64,000 bases of DNA, from positions 14,426,409 to 14,490,408 of the forward strand of contig NC_090743.1 in assembly GCF_036898095.1 (NCBI RefSeq), given 5' to 3'. Positions 33,621 to 46,278 of the stretch are shown piece after piece (the first letter of the stretch is position 1; every line of letters begins with the position of its first letter). The notes below the pieces were generated by a model, which saw nothing but the letters and a program-made list of their open reading frames with translations, had not been told where the DNA came from and ran no database searches. The DNA is from Palaemon carinicauda. Taxonomy: Eukaryota; Arthropoda; Malacostraca; Decapoda; Palaemonidae. A program made the translations under genes and the position numbers.

Positions 33621-35265
33621 AGTGTGTATTGAATTTAGTCTTATAATATATGGGCAAGGTTCTTACCTGTATTTTTGTGGGGGGGGGGGGGGGATATGAT
33701 GGAAACCTTCACGTAGAGTACAAATATTTTAATAATGACAGGACAAAAGATTTGGTTTCAATGTAAACTGGATATTAATGTATTTGTAGAATGAGTTGTC
33801 ATGACGCGCGGTTTTTCATGTTGTAAGATAATACTATGCAATCTGGTGCCATTGTGTTGCAAGGGTGAGATCATTTTGCATACACTACTTCTACGCGATA
33901 AAGCTCCTTTTATCTTTCATATATATTGCTTTATTCATGTTTCATTTGTCTGTTATTAAGGATGCACTTGCATTACATTTTGAACGGCCCTTGCTATTAC
34001 TTACGCTTTAGTTTAGATTGTGGGGTATGCTGGTTAATGACAGAAAGATATTCAAACACTGAGTTGGGTGTACAAAGGAGGAATGATCAGCACAGTGGTT
34101 ATTACGGTTTAACAGATGTAAGACTGTAAGGCTATAATCATTCGTAACACGTGGGAAAATCTATCCTAATGATGTTGCATTCGTTATCTATATGTTGTGA
34201 ATGTGAACAAATATCAATACAAGCATAGAATATAGTTGGTTTTTGTGTAAGGTTAACCTGTACTGGACATGTAACGAGTGTTCATCTGCTATGATAATGG
34301 ATTGGAAATAGAAAAGCTTGTATCTTTTTCAATTGTCAAAGGTAAATGTAACGATAGAAAACGAATGGTAGTTTATTCATAATTAGCAAATTTATTTGTG
34401 TTTACCATATCTACCAAATACTTCTACCATGTATTGTTAAATAAGCATTGGGTAGTAGCGAAGAATCCTTTACAACTAATTCATATATTCGTTAACGAAA
34501 CGACGTGTTTTATTAGGTTACTGACACCCACGTATTGATATCGCGATCCTCACAGTCGACATCATAATACCAGTTCTTACTTCCTCCATGATCAGCTGAC
34601 CTCACTCATCTTACCAAACTTTTTTTATTTTGATGTTCACTGAGCCATTACCATTGCCTATTCTGATTTACCGCATGCTACTTACTCGCCACTAAGTAAT
34701 ACAATTCGTCTTTATCGGTTTTTATTACAGAACTTGATAGTAGGGGTCTTTTTAGTAATAATATTACACCGGTATCACCTTATCTTGAAAGCAACTAACT
34801 GACCGACACGATTTATTCAATATGAATTATTGCTATATTTACTACTTAATCATTCTGAAACATTTTTAGGAACTATATGTAACATATTATTTATATATTA
34901 TGATAAGACACAATTATTTCGTTATTTGACTGATTAACAATTTTGTCCATTTTTTCTCAAATTGATAATCAATTGATTGTATTCGTCGTTAGTTTTGGTT
35001 TTTTAGTTCTTCGCATAATTAAAGGCTAAGGAACTTGAACTTTTCCCATATTTCTTTGATTATTTCTTTTTCCACTTTCGTCGGAAAGATAATTAAACAG
35101 CATTGTAAGAAAACCTTGACAGATAGATTCCAACACCTTTTGATGTTTGTGATTATAAAAAGGATAATGATTCCACTTTGAGATGGATTATCGATATCTT
35201 CTGGGACTGTAAAACGTAGCTCTTCTGGAAAGTCAAAGCTTGCATTTTATATTAACTAAGTGTGC

Positions 35266-35267
<2 letters not shown>
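33621..35267. other. Unassigned AT-rich DNA
   Basis: A 14-base G run at about 33680. No recognised gene or element. Confidence 0.45.

Positions 35268-35337
<70 letters not shown>
35268..35337. repeat. (GA)35 microsatellite
   Basis: Pure GA tract. Confidence 0.95.
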
Positions 35338-35339
<2 letters not shown>

Positions 35340-35530
35340 TACTGTTGGAAAAACATGGAAATTAGGGGAATGGTCCTTTTGCTATGTTATTTTGTGAAAA
35401 TAAAAATAAAAGAGATAGGGAGTAATATGTAAAAACCAAATTATATTACACAAGAAATCACACTTATGTCGTATTCAATGCTATATTGCAAATTGAACAA
35501 GTATACGAAAGCGACTCTCCCCTAAATTTT

Positions 35531-35533
<3 letters not shown>

Positions 35534-35596
<63 letters not shown>
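35534..35596. repeat. (CT)n microsatellite
   Basis: Pure CT tract, opposite in phase to the GA tracts on either side. Confidence 0.95.
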
Positions 35597-35598
<2 letters not shown>

Positions 35599-36052
35599 GA
35601 ACACCTCCATAACATGAGTATGTCATCAGTGGCTCGTTTGCAGGCAAATGTGCCATGCGCACTGGCGCTGACATACATTTCCTCATAAATTCTTCTCAAG
35701 GCTCTTGAGGTCACAAGCAGAAACAAAAAAAAAGATGTCATGATCTGAGATCTGAGGAGACGTCGCTTCGCCAGTTCTCCTCGGACATCATACCTTTTCC
35801 CCTTCTCTTCCTGTTAACCCCCACTCCTTCCCCCAAGTCCCAAGAATTAAAGCAGTCTTACGTGAATAGTTGGTTGAGGATGACCTTGATGAGACCTCCC
35901 GGTTTTTAGTTGGTGCATATTTTCAAGGCATAATTATCCCTCGCTGATATTTCTTTTTTTTTTTCTTCCTGATTGCGACCATTTACAAAATGCGTCCTGA
36001 AACCTCCTGGAAATTGGACTCGATCACCTTTCCAGAGATGCGAGAATAATAG
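35597..36052. other. Unassigned, moderately GC-richer DNA
   Basis: Contains a balanced-composition stretch at 35640-35900 without an open frame or splice-flanked exon that I could support. Confidence 0.4.

Positions 36053-36134
<82 letters not shown>
36053..36134. repeat. (AC)n(GA)n microsatellite
   Basis: Short CA run followed by about 36 GA units. Confidence 0.95.
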
Positions 36135-36137
<3 letters not shown>

Positions 36138-37532
36138 GTACGCAAACTGTAAAGGAAAATTTTCTTCGTTGATTTCATATCGACAAACGGCATTCTTGAT
36201 AATTCATCAAAGGAATAGGCTGTGATCAGATGATAGTTGGGTATATTTTGTCTCTGTTTACATGAAATATTTTCTGGAATATGATAGCCAAAGCAAGTTT
36301 TTTTTTTTTTTGTACGTTATGCTCAAAACACGTTATTTCCCAACCGGTTTTCATTTTCGAAGGCTGTGATTGTCGTTCAACATCGCATTGAAAAGTAATG
36401 TGTTGTGATTGGTCTTTTAGGTTCACTATTTTAGCGAGATGTATAAGTAAACGTAATGTATTTATATGTATGTCGTATTATTGTGAATGAAGTGATAGAA
36501 GATGGTACACAGAGAAGGAAATGTGTTGGTGTATGATTCGTAGGTAAAGTAATGAGGTGTAATAACAGTTGCAGAATAGTAGTAGTAGTAGTAGTAGTAT
36601 ACTATTTTTAATAATAGAAGATACAAAAGGCATATGGTTCTCACAATTTAATACACAATCGAGAATAACACCTAGAATTTTGAATAAGCTGTTTGTAGCT
36701 AAAGAATATCATCAATGAAATACTCAGGAAAACCGAGAGGGTTTGCAAATGTATGTTGTATATTAACATAAAACACAATTTTGTACCATTAAGCTCGTCT
36801 GTTATTTTAATTTATTGAACATTGATACATTTAGGAACTTCGGTTGTTTACCGACACGGCGCCCGCAGCATGGTTTCCGTGTGGTGGGGGTGTGGGGGGT
36901 GCAAATCTCAATACATACAGTACATGGACAGTTTCCGGTTTCTAGTAGGCAACTATCGACCCTTTGAACTAGCAGGTTTATTTTGAAAGAACTACGTATA
37001 TTTTTCCTCTAGGAACTATGAAAATAATATATTTGGTTGTGATCGTACATATTTGTAGGCAATTCAAATTTTGATCAAATATTATTTTATTATTACCTTA
37101 TAAAGTCCTGTTGTCAGTTGAATTTAAAGTTTTTTTTTTTTTTAAGCAAAACCGTAAAATAGCCTTAGCAGTTGTTTCTCTAATAGCCAATTCATTTTGA
37201 AATAAGTTACTCCTAATAGCGGAAATATTTATGAAATAACGCTGACTAATATTCGATACTAAATTTTTATGACGCTGACAAAGCCACTATTATCCTAGTA
37301 GGCTTACTTTAGAATCTGTACCCGATCCACCAAAAAATGGCTACTTTCTTGTTCCCCTATTCATTATTCAAGTTAGCAGATGCCACTGTGTCGTCACCCA
37401 GGATTTGAACCTGATCATCATCCAGGAAAAATATTACCGATTTCACAAACACCGAACCAAATTAATTTATTCGCTAAATATTCTCTTCAAATGCATCTTC
37501 CTCCGTTTTCTTGTATAATTTCTTTTAGTCTC

Positions 37533-37535
<3 letters not shown>
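36135..37535. other. Unassigned AT-rich DNA
   Basis: (TAG)7 at 36578-36598. No recognised element or domain. Confidence 0.45.
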
Positions 37536-37627
<92 letters not shown>

Positions 37628-37666
37628 TATATATTTTATATATATATATATAAATATACAATATTT

Positions 37667-37719
<53 letters not shown>
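37536..37719. repeat. Long imperfect (TA)n tract
   Basis: Several TA blocks with ATATTTTATATA interruptions. Confidence 0.95.
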
Positions 37720-37724
<5 letters not shown>

Positions 37725-37738
37725 ACAAAATTGATTCA

Positions 37739-37905
37739 TAGAGAATGCAAAAGAAACAGAGAAAGAAAGAGGTGACCATGGATTGACGAGCTAAGAAAAT
37801 TCGCAGGTATACAGTATACTGTCATAGAAAGACCATTAACAGACGCAAGTGGAAGGACATGTCTGTGGCCTTTGTCCTGTATTGAACTAGGTACGGCTGA
37901 TGACC
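37739..37905 (+). mobile_element. RTE-like family B 3'-terminal fragment
   Basis: ATGGATTGACGAGCTAAGAA then AAATTCGCAGGTA and AAAGACCATTAACAGACGCA matches the tail of the copy at 27290 (ELRKFAG ... RKDH-QT-VE-HV). It ends near CTGATGACCC. Only about 165 bases, starting at a (TA)n tract. Confidence 0.65.
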
Positions 37906-38324
37906 CGTAATCCGTGTCTAGTTGCCTTTTACAGCATGGTTGCGATCATCGACATAGATAATTATATATATAAAAAAAAACTGTCTTTATGTCCTTTTAC
38001 GTTCATCTGTTGACGGGTCAGTTGTCTACAAATAAATTGACCCCAATTGGTATTTTCTGCATTAATGATTTTAAATGTTCACAACCTCTCTTTCGCAATA
38101 CTGATATTGTGGCAAGGCAGATTTTTTATGTTTTATTTATTTCCTTTCTACTCCTGTGTAACTTTACCAACAAGCGACTGTTTGGATACATAAGTGCCCT
38201 TCAGAAGATAAATATATTAGATTTTTTCTTCCCCCCTATTACTTTATACGGAAATTAAATCGTTATGTCTATTTTACAAGTAGCTCGTTGTTCATAGCTA
38301 ACAAAACCTTAAAAGAACACACTT
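37906..38324. other. Unassigned DNA
   Basis: No recognised feature. The frame at 37989-38258 has no motif. Confidence 0.45.
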
Positions 38325-38329
38325 GTATA

Positions 38330-38372
<43 letters not shown>

Positions 38373-38395
38373 ATGTATGTATGTATATATGTATG

Positions 38396-38451
<56 letters not shown>

Positions 38452-38461
38452 TAGATAGATA
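38325..38461. repeat. Compound (TG)n(TA)n(TATG)n(TAGA)n microsatellite
   Basis: Alternating blocks ending in (GATA)4. Confidence 0.95.
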
Positions 38462-39965
38462 GTTGTGTGTTTGTGAACATCCTATTTCAAATTGTTACAG
38501 ACGCTGTCCGTCATATAATTCCATATAATATACTTGTCCTAGTCTACTAAGAATATACTTTAGGCCAATGACCAGCAGACGAATAAAATTCAACTGACGA
38601 CTTAACCGCATGAAAATGATAAAAAAGAAATACTTAAAGGATTCTGTGTTCAGTGATACGCAGAAAGGAGACAAAAACTGCTTTTATGGCCATTCGTATG
38701 AGACGAACAAGGGAAACACAGCATTAATAGGGATATTAAAAGGAGGTAATTTAAAAACTTGAGTACCTGAATTAAGGAAAATATGAATAAAATCATGCTT
38801 CACTGGAAATACGATATTAAAGGGAATATTCAGTTTATTTGTTATAGAAATATAAAAAATATATATGTAATTCACTCTACAGCAACTAAAATATATTAAA
38901 TTTACTTGTGTTCAGTTGCCTTTATTAGAGAAAAAATAACCACATTTTCTTAGATCATTTTCTGGAATGATTTAGGTGATGGACAAGAATTTCCTTCTTG
39001 GACCGACAGAGACGAGAAATAACAAGACCATAAAACAAGAATTTCCATGACGGTGGAATCATTAAATGCATAAACTTTTTTCCAGACTTGATTACTTAAA
39101 ATGATTTCGTCCTACTCTGATGTGGTCCAATAGATTTCAAGACGGGAAATAGAAATTTGGGATAGAAAAAAAGAAATAAGAAAATGAAGGTCGAAGCAGG
39201 TATGGCGTCCGTCAGCATTATTGTTTCCCGGGGGATTCCAATTTAAGTTTCTTTAGCCCACAAAAGAGGTAAAGGAGTAATTTCATTTTCCAATAGTATG
39301 GTATTGGCAATGTGCGCTTTGCTCTGACGGCTTTCCAAAAAGAAAATACGTCGTTAATAAAAGGTTATAGATTTGTTCGAATGTGTTTTAGACCTCGAAG
39401 CTATTTGTTTTCCATCAAAGTAACGTAATGTATATTTAGCCGAACTCTGGGAATTTTTTTCCAATTAAATTTTTTAAGAAAATTATGTAATCAAGATTGA
39501 ATATTTGCTTAAAACCTCATCCACACTTTTCCATAGGTTAATTAACTCCTTCCCCAGAAATTTCTCAAACTGACAAAGGGGTAAAATTTATTCAATATTT
39601 TCTCAATAAACTTAATAAACGGTACTAAAGTACGGGTCTGAATTTCGTACAAGTTCCTGATGTCATTGTAAACAAACATTTTTTTAAATGTATTTTTTTG
39701 TTTTTATTTTTTTTTTTTTGGGGGGGGGGGGGGCGTCAAAAGTAAAAACCAGCCGTAGTATTCAGTGTTATCTTTTCTTTGTGGTGGGTAGGGAGGAAGT
39801 GTCAGGTAGGTTACCCACCTGGGAGTATCATTAGCGGTTACATTATGTTCAAGGGCAATGTCCTGTGGCTTTTTATAATTCCTAGCTTGATTATATCTTA
39901 TCCACCCCTTCCCTAATGGATAGGATACAATTACTTCTCGCTTTCTTTAATAGATAGAATAGAAA
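38462..39965. other. Unassigned AT-rich DNA
   Basis: A T run plus 14-base G run lies at 39711-39734. No gene recognised. Confidence 0.45.
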
Positions 39966-40302
39966 ATTGTTATGCTGGCCGATTTGGTAACTTCCCTGAC
40001 TGGTGAATGCCAGACTGGGGTTCGAATCCTGCTCAAACACGTTAGTTTCTATGATCGCTGCAACCTCACTATCCTTGTGAGCTAAGGAAGGGGGCTTTGG
40101 GGGAGCATATAGGTCTATCTGCTGAGTCATCAACAGCCATTGCCTGGCCCTCCTTGGTCCTAGCTTGGGTGGAGAGGGGGGCCTTGGGAACTGATCATAT
40201 GTATATATGGTCAGTCTCTAGCGCATTGTCCAGCTTGATAGGGCAAAATCACTCTCCCTTGCCTCTGCCATTTATGAAGGGCCTTTAAACCTTTAAGAGG
40301 TT
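39966..40302 (+). mobile_element. tRNA-derived SINE, copy A
   Basis: Head with RNA polymerase III promoter boxes: A box TGGCCGATTTGG at 39976 and B box GGTTCGAATCC at 40019, a tRNA-like spacing. The body shares TATCCTTGTGAGCTAAGGA, ATAGGTCTATCTGCTGAGTC, AACAGCCATTGCC and ACTGATCATATGTAT with copy B at 52288. Ends GGCCTTTAAACCTTTAA. The head lacks a complete tRNA fold, so it is not annotated as a tRNA gene. Confidence 0.85.
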
Positions 40303-40619
40303 TTGTACTAGGAAGAAAAAACCGGACCACCACATTGACTAGATTGTTTGAAAGACCGAGGGACAGTTGAAATTTCTGTGCAGTAGAAACTTATTTATTG
40401 TTATTGGTTTAGGATAAGGTGGCTTATATTTAAGAGAAATTACCGAACAAATTTATTCCCACACGTTTTATTTTTATTTTTACAGAACTGAATATCCTTA
40501 GATAATTTTGCAACAAAAATGAAATTGAAGTTATACTGGGAAATATTATAAGAAACCTTCTTTCTGATTTTCATGGATATTTAGTTTTAACAGTGTTTCG
40601 CATGGTAATTATAAATTTT
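40303..40619. other. Unassigned DNA
   Basis: No recognised feature. Confidence 0.45.
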
Positions 40620-40775
40620 AATCTATTTGGTATCTTGCTTTATTTATTTCCTTATTTCCTTTCCTCACTGAGCTAGTTTTCCCTATTGGAGCCCTTGGGC
40701 TTATAGCATCCTGCTTTTCCAACAAGGGTTGTAGCTTAGCTAGTAACAACAACAATAACAGTAATAAAAAACTCG
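40620..40775 (+). mobile_element. LINE 3'-tail repeat, short copy
   Basis: ATTTCCTTATTTCCTTTCCT, GCCCTTGGGCTTATAGCATC, CAACAAGGGTTGTAGCTTAG then an AACAACAATAACAGTAATAA tail. Only the last ~150 bases of the LINE are present; the wording is closest to the coding copy at 10033. Confidence 0.85.
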
Positions 40776-41764
40776 AATCTACAATTACCACAACTATTAC
40801 TTTTAATATACCCGAATGTTAAAACCCTAAGTTTAAGGGGACCACTCCGTAGCGAAAAAGGAAATAATGCATAAGGATTATATTACTGTAGTATTAAAAA
40901 AATAAATGGACCCATTTACTTAATGCAAGGCATTTTCTCATGGTTTTGGCCACTAAACCTTGGATACATCAACAGTAACTAGTTCTACGCCATTCAGTTA
41001 ATTTCTTGGAAAGTGTTAGCTTAGGAATGACTTTAATTTTTGTAAGTTAATGTTACATACCATTTGAAATGCCTATTAAATCTGTGTGCGTCCAGGACCC
41101 GAGACGTTCTACAGTCTACACTATTCGTATAACTTAAAAATGTATCACTATATGACTTATGCCATTGAAAACAATAGGAAAAGCCCTAGAAAGTAGTCTT
41201 ATCAAAAGTAGGATATAATTAAAAATCGTTTCTCAAAGTTTTTCCTGCACTGAATTTTTTTATTCAAAATTTTCTCTGCAATGCAGAATACTGTTTTACC
41301 ATTTGATGGATGAACGATCATGATAGGAGCATGGTAATTTTACTTGGCTTGTGTTGCTAAATGTCTTTAATTAAATATAAGTTTTTGGTGATGGTGAACG
41401 CAAATTCCATGCTAGAAGGGTTTAGTGTGTAATACGACGAACGGTTTTTTATGATAACAAATAAGAAAGTCAGAAATATAATGGCACACAACAATATAGT
41501 TTGCTGCTATGAATATTTAGAAAATGTGGGAAATAAATTCTGTTTAGCATGAAATGTTCAAAAGGACTTCAACCTGAAAGTATTTACTTGTATTTTATAA
41601 ATGATCGTGGCAACCTACTTGGATTTCGATTACAGATTGTTCATGTCTCGAGGAGCGATTTTATGAATAAGAGCGGCTAGGATCTGGCATTCAAAATCCA
41701 TTGAGTCCCTCTTGGCTTCTATAAGGGAAACTGATAAAAAAATCGACATTTGATAAGTATATTG
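40776..41764. other. Unassigned AT-rich DNA
   Basis: No recognised feature. Confidence 0.45.
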
Positions 41765-41990
41765 CCGCCTGGAAGAGTATTAAACGTTATAGATACTGTC
41801 TGAGTAAAGTTCTGGCAGTCATTTCAGTCTTGTGAAAGCGTTTTTAACGTTAAAGATGCTGTCTGAGCATTAATCTGGCAGTAGTTTTAGTCTTCTCGAA
41901 GTGTTTTAAACGTTATAGTTGCTGTCTGAGAAAAAATCTGGTAGTAACTTTAGTATCTTGCAAGTTTTTTAAAAGTTATAGATTTTTAGC
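41765..41990 (+). repeat. 63 bp unit, about 3.5 tandem copies
   Basis: AAACGTTATAGATACTGTCT recurs at 41782, 41845 and 41908 with substitutions; a fourth, decayed copy starts near 41971. Each unit has a TCTGGCAGT-like and an AGTCTT-like block. Confidence 0.9.
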
Positions 41991-42889
41991 ATAAGTTGAA
42001 AATTTGAAACAAGAAAAGTTTCACAACTTGCGGTGAACATAAGATTAATCGGGTAAAATATCTGATAAATTATTTTGTGAAAGTTGAATTCGATTTCTGT
42101 GCAGAATCAGACGAGATAAATTCGCTTTAATTTTAGAAAATTGTATTTTACCGATGCAAATGGAAATCTTGCGAATAAAATACAGGGTTGAAAAATTTGA
42201 AAATATTTTGACATCTTTTTGTACTCTGGAAAATTCTAGTTAAGGATGTAAGTAAAATTTTACTTTAGAACACTATTCGAAGAATGTGAGAAAAAATTCA
42301 TTGGCATATAAAGTAATGCAACCCGGTTTTGAAGGACCATTATTTTTAATTGTGATTCTCATATATAATTATGACCCTTCACTTGTCAAACGAGAGCGTT
42401 GACCCCTCAAGAAAATTTATATTTTATGATTGAATATTTTCATGTCAGGTATAATGAACAAGAAAAGACAAAATATTAGCAATGATGATGTATGCAAGTT
42501 CAACATAAATAATCTTCAGTTTGTTTTATACCTGTTGGCGTTTTGCGATGGATTATGATAATGGAAGTACTCTCCTAAGCAAAATAGACGTATCTAAATT
42601 TCAATAGTTATTACGGGGACGATTTAAATGCAAGAGTTTTACGAGGCACATTTTAAATTCACAAACGAGTCTCTTAACCGGACCTGCCTTTTTCTCTTAG
42701 TTTCTTCTCGATAAAACTTTACGTACTCTTCAATTTACGAGGCCATTTTAAAGCATTAGCAGTCATTTCTATGACGTATAAGTTACCTCAGTGTCATTTG
42801 GTTACATGCAGACACGCTGCGGGGGAAATGCCGTAGACAAATTTAGAGCAGTTATCAAAATCGTTGCTTTTGTATTATCAGGTATTAGA
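41991..42889. other. Unassigned AT-rich DNA
   Basis: No recognised feature. Confidence 0.45.
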
Positions 42890-43483
42890 GTTCCTCCGTA
42901 GGTAGTATGTTGGCCAGGGCACCAGCCACCCGTTGAGATACTACCACTAGAGAGTTATGGGGGTCTTTTGACTGGCTAGACATTACTACATTGGATCCTT
43001 CTCTCTGGTTACGGTCCATTTTCCCTTTGCCTACACACTCACACACCGAATAGTCTGGCCTATTCTTTACATACTTTCCTCTGTCCTCATAACCTGACAA
43101 CACTGAGATTACCAAACAATTCTTCTTACTGCACTGTAATTGTTCAGTGGCCACTTTTCTCTTTGTTAAGTAGAAGATTATATTTATCTCTAATCTTGGG
43201 TAGTGCCATAACCTCTGTACCATTGTCTTCCACTCTCTTGGGGTATAGTTCTCATGCTTGAGGGTACACTCGGGCACACTGTTCTATCTTATATCTTTTT
43301 CCCTTCCTCTTGTTTTGTTAAAGTTTTTATAGTTTATAAAGTGATATTTATTTTAATATTGTTGGTTTTCTTAAAATATTTTATTTTTCCTTTTCCCCTT
43401 TCCTCACTGAGCTATTTTCCCTGTTGGAGCCCCTGGGCTTATAGCATCTTGCTTTTCCAAGTAGGGTTGTAGCTTATCAAATG

Positions 43484-43520
<37 letters not shown>

Positions 43521-43522
43521 TA
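42890..43522 (+). mobile_element. LINE-tailed non-autonomous repeat, most complete copy
   Basis: Begins near GGTAGTATGTTGGCCAGGGC, whose GGTAGTAT pairs with ATACTACC about 38 bases later. The module (ACACCGAATAGTCTGGCC, CTGACAACACTGAGATTACC, CTTGAGGGTACACTCGGGCA) joins the LINE 3' region at about 43310 and ends in (ATA)n at 43483-43520. About 630 bases in all. No reverse transcriptase and no long frame. Confidence 0.85.
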
Positions 43523-43684
43523 ATAAAATAGAATGTTAAGCTACCTTTATCGGTTAGAGTTCAGATAAGTTATTGCTCCATAAAAATGCAATTTTTAACC
43601 TTCAGTGCTTAATTAAACAGATATAGTTTGAGATATGAGACAGAAACGTTCACCATCGCTGAACGTGGTGCAGTAAATGATAAT

Positions 43685-43687
<3 letters not shown>

Positions 43688-43729
<42 letters not shown>

Positions 43730-43740
43730 CTCTCTCTCCT
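43688..43740. repeat. (CT)n microsatellite
   Basis: CT tract with a CCTCCTCT break at its right end. Confidence 0.95.
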
Positions 43741-43941
43741 TCTTCCTTTTGATAAAATGATGAGGCAAGAGTTTGACCATTCCTCTCCTGATACGATTTA
43801 CTTCTATTCAATTCGCGTGACTTATATCCTCCTTCGTATGCATTCGGACGAGAAGAGTTTGCAGGTTCTCTAAGCGCTTCAATTCAAGCACCTCAATTGA
43901 AGCAATATCAATTTACCATTTCCGTTACAACCCTTGCATCC

Positions 43942-43944
<3 letters not shown>

Positions 43945-43990
<46 letters not shown>
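43945..43990. repeat. (CT)n microsatellite
   Basis: About 23 CT units. Confidence 0.95.
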
Positions 43991-43993
<3 letters not shown>

Positions 43994-44107
43994 GTTTTCT
44001 TTTACTTCCATTTTTTCCTTTTTGCAATCTCACTGACAATTGGTTCATTTACATCATGCCTCTTAACCCTCTGATTCGATTGATAAAAACGCTCTAGCTG
44101 GTGTCCA

Positions 44108-44163
44108 GCGCATTAAGAAGGGGGGTTGCATAAGGGAGCCAGTATTAAAAGCGCTTAATGCGC
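44108..44163. other. Hairpin with 10 bp perfect stem
   Basis: GCGCATTAAG at 44108-44117 pairs with CTTAATGCGC at 44154-44163. The loop contains AAGGGGGGTTGCA. Function unknown. Confidence 0.6.
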
Positions 44164-44504
44164 CTACATTCTTGACAAGCCATTCTTTCGCTTTGTAATA
44201 ACACAAATATATATGCAGCTATGTCCGTGCTTAACTCTATTAGCTTGTGACGTAAATATCACGGCTGAGGCATTGCTTGAATAGGAATGCATCATTATTA
44301 ATATTATGGCCCTAACGTCGGGAAACCCCGAGGGTGGTACGGCCTGGTGGGGAGGGAAGGGGGCCCGCTTTAGGAAGAAAAAAAGACTGACGGGGCGAGG
44401 CTTTCGGGAATTGGGCGGTCGAAGACACGTCTGATTAAAAGAAGGGTTTCGATTTTTGTTTTTTTATTGACAGCAATAAATTATTATTAGGATTATTATT
44501 TTAG

Positions 44505-44537
<33 letters not shown>

Positions 44538-44560
44538 GGATTAGGATTATTATTATTCAG
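44505..44560. repeat. (TTA)n/(GGATTA)n microsatellite
   Basis: Interrupted ATT tract without the LINE core next to it. Confidence 0.9.
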
Positions 44561-44813
44561 AAAGAAGTAAGCATTCATAAATTTTATACTCTACGAACCA
44601 AATAAAGAAAGTTTCTTTATAGAAATCCCATATGCGACAAAGATCAAACAATTAAATATAATAACAATATAATACCAATTTAGCAACTTAAACAGCTCGT
44701 GTGATACCAATTAACCTCGAATTCAATGAATCACACTTCGTCCCTCAATCCTAGAAGTAAAATCAGTCCTGATCCAAGGAAGAAACTTCGCTCGGGTCAC
44801 CTTAGGGGTTTGT

Positions 44814-45350
44814 TTGCAAGCAAGCAGTGAGATGGGACGGGTGTGCTGGTGGGTGCAGTGGGAGGGATGTTTATGTGTAAGCCAGGGGATTCAATTGCCT
44901 TTAGACCTGCCAGACTTTGTAGTTGGCAACATTCCTAATAGGGTGTCTTATCCTCTTCAGTATTACTCTCCGAGGACCAGGGTCAATGCCCTGCGTTTGT
45001 GGCTTCCGTTATGTCTCTCTCGGAAGTGTACCAAAGACGTTGCAAGACCAACAGATCATTCAAATTGGCCGGAAGACTTCGGACGATGTTTGTGTTTGCT
45101 GCCTTTAACTAGTGGAGGCGTTGTGTTGATACTGTGTATCTGGGAGACGCGAAGATACACTGTAGCTTCGTTGCTCATTTGCTGGGGCTATGTTGGGGTT
45201 ATATCGTTCAGATGTAGTAGTTTTAATCTTGCAAGGATAGGACAGAGCGTTGCAGGTTCATATTTGTGTATTGGAATCTTCTCTTTCAAAACTGGTGGTT
45301 CTGGTCAAGATGTAAGATTCGCAGTTATACAGAAACAAACACAGAGCTAA
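44814..45350 (+). CDS. Unassigned 178-codon open frame
   Basis: The longest gap-free frame in the window. It lies in a stretch (44770-45330) of more balanced composition than its flanks. The predicted product has no recognised domain; it is Cys- and Leu-rich with a hydrophobic patch near residues 95-130 (LTSGGVVLILCIWE...). Start context is poor (no A/G at -3 that I would trust). No adjoining splice sites were convincing. It may be chance, part of a noncoding transcript, or an unknown element. Confidence 0.15.
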   Translation: MQASSEMGRVCWWVQWEGCLCVSQGIQLPLDLPDFVVGNIPNRVSYPLQYYSPRTRVNALRLWLPLCLSRKCTKDVARPTDHSNWPEDFGRCLCLLPLTSGGVVLILCIWETRRYTVASLLICWGYVGVISFRCSSFNLARIGQSVAGSYLCIGIFSFKTGGSGQDVRFAVIQKQTQS

Positions 45351-46197
45351 CTGGATGTGGATGTAACTTATACCTTTTTATTTTTGTTTTTATATAAATT
45401 GACGCTTGATTTCATTTGAATGTTTCATGAACAAATGACTTCGTACATGTACTGAATTGTTTACTGGAAATCTGGCATATTTATATTGGAATTCGAATCA
45501 CTTCAAATTGCATTCAATAGCAACAAATTTAATCAACTGGAGCCTTCTATCTGAACCTTTTTTTTTTTTACATTCTTTACATCGTCTACGTAATGTTAGG
45601 CATGCTTCCGTTCTTCCTAAACTTATATCGTGCTGGTTGTTAGATTAAATCTGATTGGAGGAAAATCATGATATATATCCTAATAATATGCGATCAACCA
45701 GAGGCAAGTCATTCGCTAAACATTTTTGATTTCCCCCATAAAATGTGCAGGATTTCCGCTCCAACTTACGAGTTCTGTATATCTTTTTATTCAGTTATGC
45801 TACGCATTGAATGTAAGCTTAAGCGCACCGGAACATGAAAAATATATTCGTGAAAACAAAAGTATTTCTTCATTATGAAGATTAAATACGTTCGTGATAT
45901 CATTTAACCCTGCCCACCGTACCTCAAAGGAGCTTCCTAAAAACCAACAGGGTCGGTTTGCTCGTTACCTTGGAGTATTACTGACCGCGGGATGCTTCAG
46001 TTGGAGCTGAATTTGATTGGCTGTATTCAGGAAAAATCTATTCGAACGGGAAAAAATCTCCAGCATTAAACTTATCATTGGCTGTAGGAATTGCCTGCTT
46101 TTCATAAAAATGCCCTCAGTGATATCGAACTATTTTGAATGAGTAATGTTTGTGGTGGGAATTTCAAATGCGTTTGCTTATCGCTGATATGTCCTAA

Positions 46198-46198
<1 letters not shown>
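45351..46198. other. Unassigned DNA
   Basis: No recognised feature. Confidence 0.45.
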
Positions 46199-46233
<35 letters not shown>

Positions 46234-46240
46234 GCCCTGA

Positions 46241-46278
<38 letters not shown>

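Noticed and set aside
39966..40035. Possible functional tRNA gene
   Set aside because: The A and B boxes are present but no complete acceptor and anticodon stems can be formed, and a SINE body follows that is shared with another locus.
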